Of a stretch of DNA of 64,000 bases, positions 10,745 to 21,300 are shown piece by piece (within the stretch, counting starts at the first letter, position 1; each line of letters starts with the position of its first letter). The notes below the pieces were generated by a model, which saw nothing but the letters and a program-made list of their open reading frames with translations, did no database searches and was not told where the DNA came from. Source of the stretch: Dendrobium chrysotoxum (taxonomy: Eukaryota; Streptophyta; Magnoliopsida; Asparagales; Orchidaceae). The stretch is from the NCBI GenBank assembly GCA_019925795.1, contig CM034309.1, positions 19,524,729 through 19,588,728 on the forward strand. Reading direction: 5' to 3'. A program made the position numbers and the translations under genes.

Positions 10745-11575
10745 TCTGTTCGTACAGTACGATCTATGATCGTACAGTACGATCAGTTCAATTACAGCTC
10801 CGTCCAGCACGAGTACAGACGAACAGGTATCGAATTTTATTCATATCGTACTGTACGATATGTATATCATACAGGACGATACTGTTGATTCGTATTGTTC
10901 GTACAGGACGAACTGTGGGACGAACCTCGGGACGAAAGAACTCGTCTCTGTCAGTCGTCCAGCACTCATTGAATCGTACAGTATGAATAGTGTTTTTCAT
11001 GATATCGTCCTGTATAATAAGAATATCGTCCAGGATGAATAGTACAAAAATTCTTGGGATCATCTGGTACGATCGCTGGGACGAAGGAAATCATCTCTGA
11101 CAATCGTCCAGCACTCCACCAGTCGTACAGTACGATCAGTTCATTTCTTGATATCATCCTGTACGATATGAATATCATCCAGGACGAACAGAACAAAAAA
11201 CCTTGGTTTCGTATGGTACGATCTCTAGGATGAATGAAATCATCTCTGTAAGTCGTACAGTACGATATATGATCATACAGTATGATCGACATATAAAATA
11301 GAAACCAACATTTATTTCCTGATTAGGGAGATAATTTTGGCAAGTTTTAATTAATCATACAGTACGAACCGTATCGTACAGTACGATCAGTTCAGAAAAT
11401 CAAATTCAAAAACTTACCAAACTTATTCTGGCGGCTAGGGTTTCACAATTACATATTATCGTACAGTACGATAAGTTTGTAAACTTAATCATTCAAAAAT
11501 TAACTGTTAGCCTGAGTATTTTTAATTAATCGTACAGTACGATCCAAGGTCGTACAGTACGATGTGCTTAAAAAA
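10745..11575. repeat. Palindrome array in LTR D (CGTAC subtype)
   Basis: More than twenty copies of the second palindrome type. Perfect ATCGTACAGTACGAT copies lie at 11373-11387, 11458-11472 and 11529-11543. Many others differ by one or two bases, and a 13-bp core CGTACAGTACGAT follows at 11551-11563. CGTCC-type words also occur in the middle (for example near 11005 and 11030), giving mixed forms. The array is in U3, upstream of the TATA box. Confidence 0.9.
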
Positions 11576-11876
11576 AATTAATCATTTAAAAAAAAATTCT
11601 CCCCCTGTGTGTGTGCATGGTTGCTCCTTTCACATGCATGCTTCTGTGGCAGACTCAAAAAAATAAAAAAAAAGAAATAAAAATTACAGACTCTTCAACA
11701 TCCTATTCTACTCGGTTTGAGTCTCCAGCAATCTTTAGCAGTATGCATCTGACCTGAAATGTTAGTGCTCATATACAAAGATTAAACATTTGTAATCAAA
11801 CGGAAGTCTATATGTACTCAGTAAGTATTAGTTGTCACCATCAAAATTAAGTGCTCGGGATCCTGGATTTCAACAT

Positions 11877-11909
11877 TGTTGACTGGTTTGACCAGTCAAC
11901 TGGTCAACA
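11877..11909. repeat. Compound inverted repeat of TTGAC words
   Basis: A 33-bp segment that starts TGTTGAC and ends GTCAACA and contains TTGACTGG facing CCAGTCAA plus a further TTGACC/GGTCAA pair. A diverged copy lies at 17583-17612. TTGAC is the core of W-boxes bound by WRKY factors, but nothing else here shows such a role. Confidence 0.7.
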
Positions 11910-13441
11910 TTGGGTGATGTGGACTTGAAAGGATGTGGGAGAGTTATTGGTGGAATGAATTCAAAGGGGTTTGAAGGGGTGGATTGAATATATGGGCAAA
12001 TTAATGAGTGTTTGATGAGATTTGACCAAGTTCTAATGAGTTGACTTGGTCAAATCTACTTAGATTTGACCACCAATGGCTGGGACATATTCAAATTAAG
12101 GGATTGAATAAGTTTGAAGATTTGATAAAGTCCAAATGACTCAAATTGATCTTATGTAATAAAAAGATAATGTGTTGACTGGGTTTGACCAAGTCAAAGC
12201 CCAAAGTGGCTTGACTCCAAATGAGCTTGAATGCATTTGAATCATGCATTGAAGTGAGTATGAGAGCATGGAGGGCTTGATAAGGTTTGAATGGGTTGAT
12301 TTTATATAAAAAAAGGCTTAAAGGTTAATTTGGTCAACTTGGTTGACCCAAGGTCTGGGTTTGGGATCAATAGGTTTGGTTTGATCAATGGAGATCAATA
12401 GAGGTGGTCTTATGGGTCAATATGACCATCTAGACCATTAAAGGGCTATTTGGTCAACCTGGGTTGACTTGGTCAACTAGGATGACCCATGGCCTAGGTT
12501 TGGTTTAACATTTGGAGTCTAGTGGAAGTGGTCTTATGTAAAGAGGATGCCATTTGGATTAAAATGACTATTCAAATTACTAAGGGGTATTTTGGTCAAA
12601 ATAGGTTGACTTGGTCAACTAGGATTGACCAGGGTCTGGGTTTGAGTCTTATGCACTCCTAATGATATTTAGGATACATTGGAAGAGATTTTAAGGTTTG
12701 ATTTGAATGGGCCATATTGAAGTTTAGAGGAAACTTGAATTTTACCGTTAAGGGGCATTTTGGTTATTTTAACTCCTGGTCAACTGGGGGTCAAAGTGGG
12801 TCCACCAAAATATAGTTTAATGCTCAACATATTATCATCAAGGGTGTGGACATGATCAAAAGCTTTAGAGGAAGCTCCAAGGTCAAATTTCACAAGGTGA
12901 AAGGTCCAATGGCATGAGCTATAAATATTTTAAAGTTTAATAGCCTTTGAAAATAAATTTAGTTCTTAAAATTAGAGACCTCAGATTGAGCTAAAATATA
13001 GAGGGTTGACCCTAGGGACATGCCTAATCAATATGCAACTAATAGATCATAAATTGGGGGTCATTTGATTAGGTTTTGAAATGATTGAAAAATCATTCGA
13101 AAAGGGCTTTAGGACATATGCCTTTAGCTCTAGATTTTGGTCTGGATTTTTAAGTTTGAGCTGGATTCTAGATTTGATTGATTAAGTTTGAAATATCCAT
13201 ATCAATAATAAATGACTGGGTGATTTTTAGTGAATGTATATGATTGAAGCTTGATTAGAGGCTAGATCAAAGGTTAATTGAAGTCTGGATTTGCAGACTA
13301 GATTGGTTTAAAGTCTAGATTAGTTTGATGTCAAGATTGACTTGAGATCTAGATTGATTTGAGGTCTAGATTGATCTGAGGTCTTGATTAATTTGTTGTC
13401 TAAATGGATCCTAGTGACCTCATATAAAAATTAGGTCAACA
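11910..13441. other. Non-coding repeat DNA (F family, copy 1)
   Basis: GT/GA-biased DNA with many TTGAC and GGTCAA words, without coding content. It ends at GACCTCATATAAAAATTAGG followed by TCAACA (13441). Copy 2 ends in nearly the same way at 35294, after ATGGATCCTGATGACC. The shared end suggests an LTR terminus (…CA), but I could not place a convincing start or target duplication. Confidence 0.5.
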
Positions 13442-13476
13442 GCCCCACCAACAACAAATCTGGATTCTAATCCTAT

Positions 13477-13508
13477 CACACACATACACACACACACGCA
13501 CACACACA
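13477..13508. repeat. CA microsatellite
   Basis: An imperfect (CA)n run with single T and G interruptions, just after the F-family terminus. Confidence 0.9.
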
Positions 13509-15445
13509 TAAGAAGCTATTTTTGGCTCTTTTACAACTCATGACACTTTACAACTCAATCTATTTATATACAGAAGCTATGGAATTTAAATTTACATGTC
13601 TGTTTTCATATACATCATCACCAATGAATATTCTACTTTGCTGAAATATAAATAACAAAAAGTAAAGGTGTATCAATTATATATAAGAAAAGTAAATAAA
13701 AGTAAATTACATGGCCCTGAATTTATTCACTATGCTCTTTGGTGCACCAACAGAATAAGTAAATATGACATCCAGATTTACAGAAAATAAACAGACACAT
13801 ATGGATACCCTTTAGGCAAAGGTACTTGTAATCAAACTAAACGAAACCACCGACCTAGCCTAAGCTAAATTTAGTTGTCCTACCAAATCATCTAAGTGTA
13901 TGGAAGAGGCGTGTGACTTTGATATGTCATATAGGAGTTTAATGTTTAGATTGCATGTATTTTTAATATTTATTTATTAAAGGTCAAAGGAAAATTTAAT
14001 TGAAATTTAAGTGACGTATATTTGTGTCTTGTTATTTGAGTTTTAAATGTTGAAGTTGTTTATTTAATTTTAAAGAATTTATAGATTAATAATCCCAAAG
14101 TGTAAGGGTTATTAATTTATAAATCCTAAGGCTTTCAGATGAAACACCCATTCTTTATGCAGAACAGATGATCATGTGAGAGCCTTTGAAGATTTATTAG
14201 ATATATAAAAGGGACCTTGTAAATTAAATACACATGCCCTCCGGATGAAAGCAATCATAATGTATAAGGTCGATGTATTATTTATTATTAAAAGATCCCA
14301 AAATCCAATATATTAGTGCCCTCCTGAAAAGAGTCTTGCACGAGACATGAGGGCTCTTTTGGTTATTTAAAGTGTATTAATGGCCTTGAAAATGAATGCC
14401 AAAATTCACTTTAAAAGGAATCAAGCCTTAATTATCAAATTTAATTTATCAAAATTAATTTTAATCAATCAAATTCTTATATTAATTTTCTTTAAATGAA
14501 TTAAAATTTAATTCAAAATTTTTTGATTTTTATTGAATTAATAAAAAATTTTAATTAATTATTTAATTTTAATTAACTTAATTAATTATTAATGAATTAA
14601 AATTAAAATTTATTTAAAAAAAGTATTTAAATTTGAGTTATTGATTTCTGAATTTATTTATTTTTTTATTTTTAATGAAAATTTGAATTTTATTTATATT
14701 TTTTAATGATTTTATTTAACTAATATTTAATTAAGGGTAATTAATTTAAATAAAAATTAATTCTTGATTTTAATTTTTAATGATTGTACAAGATATTTAA
14801 AGTTGATTGAAGTTGATTTTATATTTTTTGTGAATTTATTTTGATTTATAGGATTTATTGGAGTTAAACCATTAATGAAGGGTTAATTTAATTAATCGTT
14901 ACTTTAAGATCAATTAATGTCAAAATTGGGTGAATTCAAGTCATAGAGTATATGACACTAAGTTTTCTATGTTTAATGTTTCATCTAAATAGGATTTGTA
15001 TGGTGAATCATGTTAGCTAAGACACCTTAATTATTGTCCTTAAATGACATTAGGTTGCATAAGTTTGAAATCAATATTTCTAACCCTTACATATACAAAT
15101 AAACAATCACATCACATCGGACAAGTGTACTAAAACTATATAGAATGTAAGTAAATGAATTTCCAAATATTTAAGTCAAATCATGACTTAAGCATTTGAA
15201 AATTTAGTTAAGGGCAATCATATATCAAATGGGTTTAGTAAGACTAAGTTATATCAATGAGATATTATATATCAACTTAGCTAAAATTGAACCCAATTTA
15301 TTGAGAATTTGGAGAATACTTACGGGAAATGGGAATTCAATACTATTGCAATTACTCTCCAAGTAATCAATAAATCCCTATGAATTTATTTTTTTCCTTA
15401 ATAAAGCTCTGTTTAAATATTCCAAAGAGGGATTATTTGTAAAAT
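13509..15445. other. Non-coding AT-rich DNA
   Basis: No recognisable gene. 14400-14800 is very rich in TTAAT/AATTA words. I see nothing here that can be named. Confidence 0.5.
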
Positions 15446-15457
15446 TGGATTATTATT

Positions 15458-16077
15458 ACAATAACAGTAACAACATCAAGCCTTTATCCCACTATGTGGG
15501 ATCAACTACATGAATTCTTTTTCTCCATTGTGTCCAATTAAGAGTCAAATTCTCATTTAGATCTAATAAAGAAAGGTAATTTCTAATATTTTCTAACCAA
15601 GCCTTTTTAGGTCTACTACTACCTTTCTTAACATAGGTTAAGCCTAATACATCTACTCTCCTAACCGGGTCATCGGAAGGCATCCATTTTATGTGATCAA
15701 ACCATCTAAGGCGTCTCTCTCTAATCTTATCTTCCACTGGAGCTACTCCAACCTTTTCACATATATACTCATTTCAAATCCTGTCTCTAAGAGTAAAGCC
15801 ACTCATCCACCTAAGCACCCTCATCTCTGCAACACTTAACTTAATATTATGCTTCTCTTTTAATGTCCAACATTCTGTGTCATAAAGCATTGCAGGTTTA
15901 ACCACCATCTTATAGAAATTTTCTTAAGTTTGAGTGATACTTTTCTATCACACAACAAGCATGATGCATTCCTCCACTTCATCCATCCAACTTGAATTAT
16001 ACTAATAATATCCCCATTTATTTTACCATCACTCTGAACAATAGACCAAGGATATCCAAAACATGTACTCTTATTAA
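15458..16077 (-). mobile_element. 5'-truncated LINE (L1-type) with 12-bp target duplication
   Basis: A 620-bp fragment of the 3' end of a non-LTR retrotransposon, minus strand. The reading frame contains motifs usual at the C-terminus of plant L1 reverse transcriptases: MLYDTECW-like (about 15890), SVAEMRVLRWM (about 15835), RERRLRWFDHIK, a DPVRR block, SRPKKAW and a final WRKRIHVVDPT ending at 15492. After the stop comes the conserved tail with CCCACTATGTGGGATC in reverse complement. The copy is flanked by perfect TGGATTATTATT duplications at 15446-15457 and 16078-16089. It lacks everything upstream of the last part of RT, so it was truncated on insertion. Internal stops mark it as dead. Confidence 0.95.
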
Positions 16078-16089
16078 TGGATTATTATT

Positions 16090-17582
16090 GAATTAGAAAA
16101 AAATGAATTTATAAAGATCAAGATCGAATCATGACCTAGATCCTTATAAATTCATATATGGACAAGATTGATCTCAAACAGCCCTCAGAAAATTACTGGA
16201 TGCTCCTAATACCTTCTATTTTATGCCATTTAAATTTGGGTTTATGTGGAAAATTATTTTGAGTAATAAAGAAAAATTAGTAAATAATAGAAGCAATATT
16301 ACTCTCTAAATATTCATCCTATAAACCTAAATTTATTTTTAAATAAAAGAGGGCTTCATTCTAAACAAAATAAGGTATTATATGCTTAATTTGGTAAATA
16401 AATGAATTAGATATGATTATTTTAAATTATAATTAAATTTTTAGATTTAAATAAATTATTTAATATAATTTTATTAAATGGCGACGATGGCAAGCCATGT
16501 GGTGACATTCGGTTGGCGGATTCAAAACTGCACGGTGGCAGGCAATCCTTTATAGTGATTGCGCGACTGCATAATCATTACAAATGACTGGAAGGCAACG
16601 TGACAGCTCACTTATTTAAGTCAACGATGTGCAACACCATTTGATCCTCCACTATTTAGAATGAACGGTCTAGATGTCGCCAAATAAAGATATTAGCAAC
16701 CGTACGGTCTGCGTAGTTTAGATAAACCATAGAACGTCATGATCTTGGCTATTGATCAAGAGATCAACTGCTGAGATTTTGTACACATAAAAAATGATTC
16801 AAATTAACCCTAGATGATGAAGAATGAACCAAAGACAAAAATGAACCAACCAAATTTAATAAAACTTTTGACAGAGCCTTATTTGAGGTAAATAAACAAT
16901 GGGGATTTGATTTCACTGGTTAAAATTTCCAAATTTATTTAAATATATAGTCCTTAAGCTAGGTTTTAGGATATACCTTGATTGGCTAGATCATTTTAGG
17001 TTTTCAAAGGCATGATTTCTTTGTTGAGATGTGTAGGACACTTCTCCTGAAGGACTGGAAGGATGGAGAGCTTTAGATTGGAAGATTTAGGGGCTGGATG
17101 AATTCAAGAAAGGGTGGCTAGAATCCTATCATCAGTAACTTACAATCACTAAAGTTTGAATTGTGGAGTGTTGAGGAGATCCTTGGGAACTCAAATGAAA
17201 AAATATTTAGCTCTGGGAGGCTGAGAGTTAGTGAGGGAGTGTATGAATGCTTGAATGAGCTCTTTTGGTCCCTTGAGCTCAATTCAAACCTTGGATAGCT
17301 AGGATTATTTTAGATGCATACTAAGATTAATAACACATAACCTTAGGCAGTTATGAGGGCATGGAATCAAATGGGACAAGGATAATTAGTTGGAAAGGTA
17401 CTTTTATCTTTATATATGCACATGGGGTGAATTGGCATGCTTAGGATTAATCCAATGCTTAGGATCTATTTAGGAGATGTTTAGGGATATTCTAAAAGGT
17501 ATTTAAATAGATGGAAAGGTTTAGAGTGGAGGGAAATGATTTAACATAGCTATTATGACCATTTAATAGTCTTTTGACCATT
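16090..17582. other. Non-coding repeat DNA, relative of 8900-9919
   Basis: No gene seen. The last part (about 17340-17582) resembles 9700-9919, with a shared GCACATGG…GGATTAA order, and both lead into the TTGAC inverted repeat. The GC-richer part near 16490-16760 has the same kind of content as 8880-9120. This is copy 2 of the long repeat. Confidence 0.5.
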
Positions 17583-17807
17583 TATTGACTGGTTTAACCA
17601 GTCAACTGGTCAAGGTGGCTGAGGTGGCAAGTAGGAAGGTTTAGTGAGCTATTTAGGTGAGTGGACAAGCATTTAAAGCCATAACATTGGAATTTAGTGA
17701 GTGGTGAGTGTATGGTATGGAGTTTGATCAAGTTTAATAGGTTAACTAGGTTAAACCTATTGAATTTGACTCATGGAAGGGTTTACATGTATATGAACCA
17801 TATAATG
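17583..17807. other. F-family copy 2, left part (cut by element B)
   Basis: It starts with a diverged copy of the TTGAC inverted repeat and runs to the insertion site of element B. It continues at 33872 after element B. Confidence 0.55.
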
Positions 17808-19598
17808 TGTTGCAGATCTGAGCCCAAGTCTTGTAATTTTGATGATAACCAATATTATTATTTTTATTTACTATGCTATCTCCTAATAATTAAAGTTCAT
17901 TGCATATATATTTTCTCTGTTGAATACTAACATGTGAGGTCCACAAGCTCACTCTCAAGCCAGCTCAAGATCGGGTATACTAAGATTGAGTCAAGTCTAT
18001 AATTTTAATTTAAATGCATTTTCTACCTTTTCTTAAGTCAATTGTAATATGGTGGATCCTGAAGCTAAGTGACCTTGTACACTCACACTCAAGGGAGTGA
18101 GTAAAGGGAGATGGAGAAAATAAATTTTTTTAACCAAATCGTACAGGATGATTTTGGATCGTCCTATATGATCTGTTTAGCTCATAACCCTAATTAGGGC
18201 ATCTGGCTTAAGTAAACTTGATTAAGAAAACCATCCTAGATGATAATGCCATCATCCTGGATGATATCCTTAAATCAAAATACCTAACTGCCAAACTCAT
18301 TTAAGCTAGATTTTATAACTCACAAAATTGTATTAATCGTACAGGACGATCCTGATCATCCTGGATGATTCATAAATAATCATTCCTAAATTAATTATGT
18401 GATTATGTGAGTAATTAAGGTTAGATTAATTTATCATATCATCTGGGATGATCGCAAAATTGTACTGGATGATCTGTAACAAAAACCTTAGTTTTCTCCT
18501 AAGTCTCCTGGACGTCCCGTACTATCTGTAGGATGATAATGTCTAATTTTGATCTAATCATACAGGATGATTGCTACATCGTCTTAGAAGATCAATTATA
18601 TTTTTATATATCATTCCGATTTATCTCCTTGACATCCTGAACTATCTGCTTGACGAAAGTGTATGTTTGAACTAATCGAACAGGATGATGATTACATCGT
18701 CATAAACGATTAGAACAAACTTTGTGTTCTAATAGTATAGGAAACCCAGATCGTCCTGGCTTGAAGGGCTGATTTAAACTAATCGCACAGGATGGTCAAC
18801 TGATTGTCCTAGATGATATTATTGGCAAGTTGAAAATTAGGGCACTTTTTGAGGCCTCCTATTTAAGCTCTCTGAATTGTTAATGTAAAAAATCTTTTGT
18901 TGTTGTTCTAACCTAAGAGAGAGCTTAGAGAAGGAGAAGGAGAGTTTGGGAGAGAGAGAGAGGATCTTGTGATGGGGAGTTTATGAGGGCATTCACAAAG
19001 GTTGCTCTACGTAAGGATTCGATCATCTTCTTCCTTCTTTATCCTTGGTTCCTTGGTGGCTCTGAGGAATGATCATCAACATCCGATCTATTTTCTCTAC
19101 CTACTCCAGGTGGGAGCAAAAGGATTATCAGGTTCTCTGCCTACTCTAGGAGGGAGTAAAAGGATTATGGGTTCCCTGCCTTCGCTAGGAGGGAGAAAAA
19201 GGATTCAAGGTTCTCTGCCTCACCAGGTTAGTGGAAAGATTTTGTAAGGGCTTCTCCACCTTACTGTGGGGGCAAAAAGAGAGACACTAACTGATTAGTG
19301 TAATACTTGTAACGAGAGATTCTAGGGAGTGGACGTAGGACAGGTTTGACCGAACCACTATAAATCTGTTGTGTTCTTTCTACTTATTTTTTTTCATTTA
19401 TTTTTGTGATCTGATCTATGATTAAAATCTTTGATTTTGATTATCTGCTTCTGCATAAATTGTTTGTATTTAAAATATTCAAAAAAATTTCAAAAAGATT
19501 TTTTTTTGCTTAAATAATTTTTAAAATACCAATTCATCCCTCATCTTGGTTAGCCTTGGGCTAATTCTATAGGGTTTAACACCCCTCATGAACTTTTA
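17808..19598 (+). mobile_element. 5' LTR of element B
   Basis: 1791 bp, starting TGTTGCAGATCTG and ending GAACTTTTA, where the expected terminal CA has mutated to TA (the 3' LTR keeps GAACTTTCA). U3 palindromes lie at about 18135-18820, mostly decayed (for example ATCATCCTGGATGAT near 18255 and 18355). TATTTAAG at 18860-18867 fills the TATA position. Hairpin repeats follow at 19091-19240. Confidence 0.93.
19091..19240 (+). repeat. 39-bp hairpin repeat, LTR B 5'
   Basis: Units start at about 19091, 19131, 19170 and 19209 (spacing 40, 39, 39). The clearest hairpin is 19142-19158 with stem TACTCT/GGAGTA and loop AGGAG, different in stem sequence from LTR A but still paired. The third (TTCGCT/GGAGAA) has one mismatch. 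Confidence 0.85.
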
Positions 19599-19600
19599 AG

Positions 19601-19612
19601 TGGTATCAAAGC
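19601..19612 (+). other. Primer binding site, element B
   Basis: TGGTATCAAAGC, two bases after the LTR, differs at one base from the standard TGGTATCAGAGC complementary to plant initiator methionine tRNA. Confidence 0.9.
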
Positions 19613-19657
19613 AAGATTCAAAAAATCAAGTTTTAGAATACTTTTAAAATTCGATCA

Positions 19658-21300
19658 ATGGCTAACTTTGGTAATCGTAACATCATAGAAGGATATTCAA
19701 CTACTTGACCACCTCTATTTAATAATATACCTTTTAATTTTTGGAAAACTTGCATATCCACCTTTTTACAATCAATTAATTATCGCATGTGGATGCTAGT
19801 TAAGGTTGGTTATTCTACACCTTTTAGATTAATTGATGGCATTAAAACTGAATTACCTTTTGCTGAATGGACTTTGGATGATAAAGATTTTGCACAACTG
19901 AATGCCAAATGTCTAAACTGTTTCTTTTGTGCATTAAAATCTGAAGATTATTTTCATGTCTCTACTTGCTCTATTGAAAAAGAAATTTGGGATAGATTAT
20001 GTATAACTTATAAAGGAATAACTAAAGTTAAACAATCTAGGCTAAATATTTTGCTTCATGACTATGAACTCTTTTGCATGAAACCTAGTGAATCAATTTC
20101 TGAAATGTATACTAAGTTTACTCAGATTGTTACTTTTTTGCATGCCTTAGGAAGAGAACTTATAAACTATGAAGAAGTGAATAAAATTTTAAGATGTTTT
20201 CCTTCTTCCTTTGATGCAAAAATTACTGCCATTACTGAATCTAAGGATCTGAATGCTTATTCAATTGATAACTTACTTGGATCACTCATTACTTACGAGC
20301 AAGGAGTGAACCAAAGGCAGATTGATGTCGGAGAAAAGAAAAAAGAGAAAATTGTAGCCTTGAAGAGCTTTTAAGAGCTTCTTAAGGAAAAAAATAAAAG
20401 CATCATCAAAAGTGGAATAAAGGTAAGAATAATAAGCGTTCTAAAGTTTCTTCTTATGTTATCTATTTTGAATGCAGGAAGCCAAGGCATCTAAAGTCTG
20501 ATTGCCCAGCTCGGAAAGCTCACCCAAGCAAGGAAAAAGGTGAAGAAAAACCTAAGTTCAAGAAGGATAAGAAAAGGATCCAGAACAAATTCTAGGCAGA
20601 CTCAACATCAGACTCCTCTAAAATTAAAGCAGAAGAGGAGGTAACAAACATGTGTCTAATGGCTGATGATCATCTTGATCACTCTGATCAAGAAGAGGTA
20701 TATAAGCTTATATATGATCAATTATTTAAAGTTTCTGAAAGGATTCATTCTTCATATAGGAAGCTCAAGAAAGCACATGCTTGCCTCAAAGTTTAATTTT
20801 TAAATCTGCAGAAAGAACATGAATGCTTAAGGAAAGATCACTTCACTCTGAATAGCAATCACATGGCTTTATAAATAAATTTGATGAATTAAATAAAAAG
20901 CATTTTGATTTTATCATTGAGCATGATTCATTTAAAATATCGCATGTTGAATTAGAAATTGCATTCAAGGAATTACAAACTCTTGCATCTAATTTAGAGA
21001 GTAGGGAGCATGTATTGAGAATAAAAAATTTAATTCTTGAAAGTATAAATAATTTTTTTGATGCTGAATTAATTGCCTTCATGGAAACTAAAAAACTACT
21101 GTCACTTAAAGAATTTCATACACAATCATCAAAGCATGCATCATCAAAACCTAGGAAGAGGCACCATCAACCACATAGATTAGTTAACCCTTTTTCTGGA
21201 GTTAGATATTTTTCTTGTGGCATGCTAGGATATATCTCTCATACTTGCACCATTCATTATAGTACATATTTGGTGTGGAGACCAAAATTATAAAATTCAC
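19658..21300 (+). pseudogene. gag of element B
   Basis: The start ATG at 19658 reads MANFGN, matching the truncated J gag start at 51243; a TGA follows at codon 17. The longest open part (19787-20374) holds the copia Gag region: FRLIDGIK…, CFFCALKSEDYF, EKEIWDRLC, then LLGSLITYEQGV. After the stop at 20372-20374, a decayed zinc knuckle (FECRKPRHLKSDC, first Cys lost) lies at about 20465-20510. A long charged, leucine-rich stretch (about 20640-21100) follows, consistent with the Sirevirus coiled coil. A second knuckle, CGMLGYISHTC, lies at about 21218-21250. Gag would form the particle and bind RNA. Element E (47440-49127) has the same order. Dead copy. Confidence 0.85.

Larger units (their letters stand above)
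9924..11875 (-). mobile_element. Solo copia LTR D with perfect target duplication
   Basis: A complete 1952-bp LTR in minus orientation. On the plus strand it starts TGAAAGTACGAG and ends TTTCAACA, so it has TG...CA termini. It is flanked by the perfect 5-bp duplication TTGTT (9919-9923 and 11876-11880). No primer site is beside the left end and no polypurine tract beside the right end, so it is a solo LTR, the usual product of recombination between two LTRs. It belongs to the CGTACAGTACG subgroup with E and G. It carries the conserved primer-side segment, an AGGAG-loop hairpin (10400-10414) and a minus-strand TATA box (10697-10704). Confidence 0.95.

Noticed and set aside
10694..11292. Several open frames of 60-108 codons on both strands
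   Set aside because: They run through the palindrome array of LTR D; palindromes give matching open frames on both strands. Composition is repetitive and not conserved as protein.
9920..13441. Calling this an LTR that starts at TGTTGAC and ends at GTCAACA
   Set aside because: The end is plausible, but similarity between the two copies extends to the left of TGTTGAC (9700-9919 with 17340-17582), and no target duplication fits.
15492..15737. A host gene on the minus strand
   Set aside because: The protein is the C-terminus of a plant L1 reverse transcriptase inside a LINE copy with target duplications.
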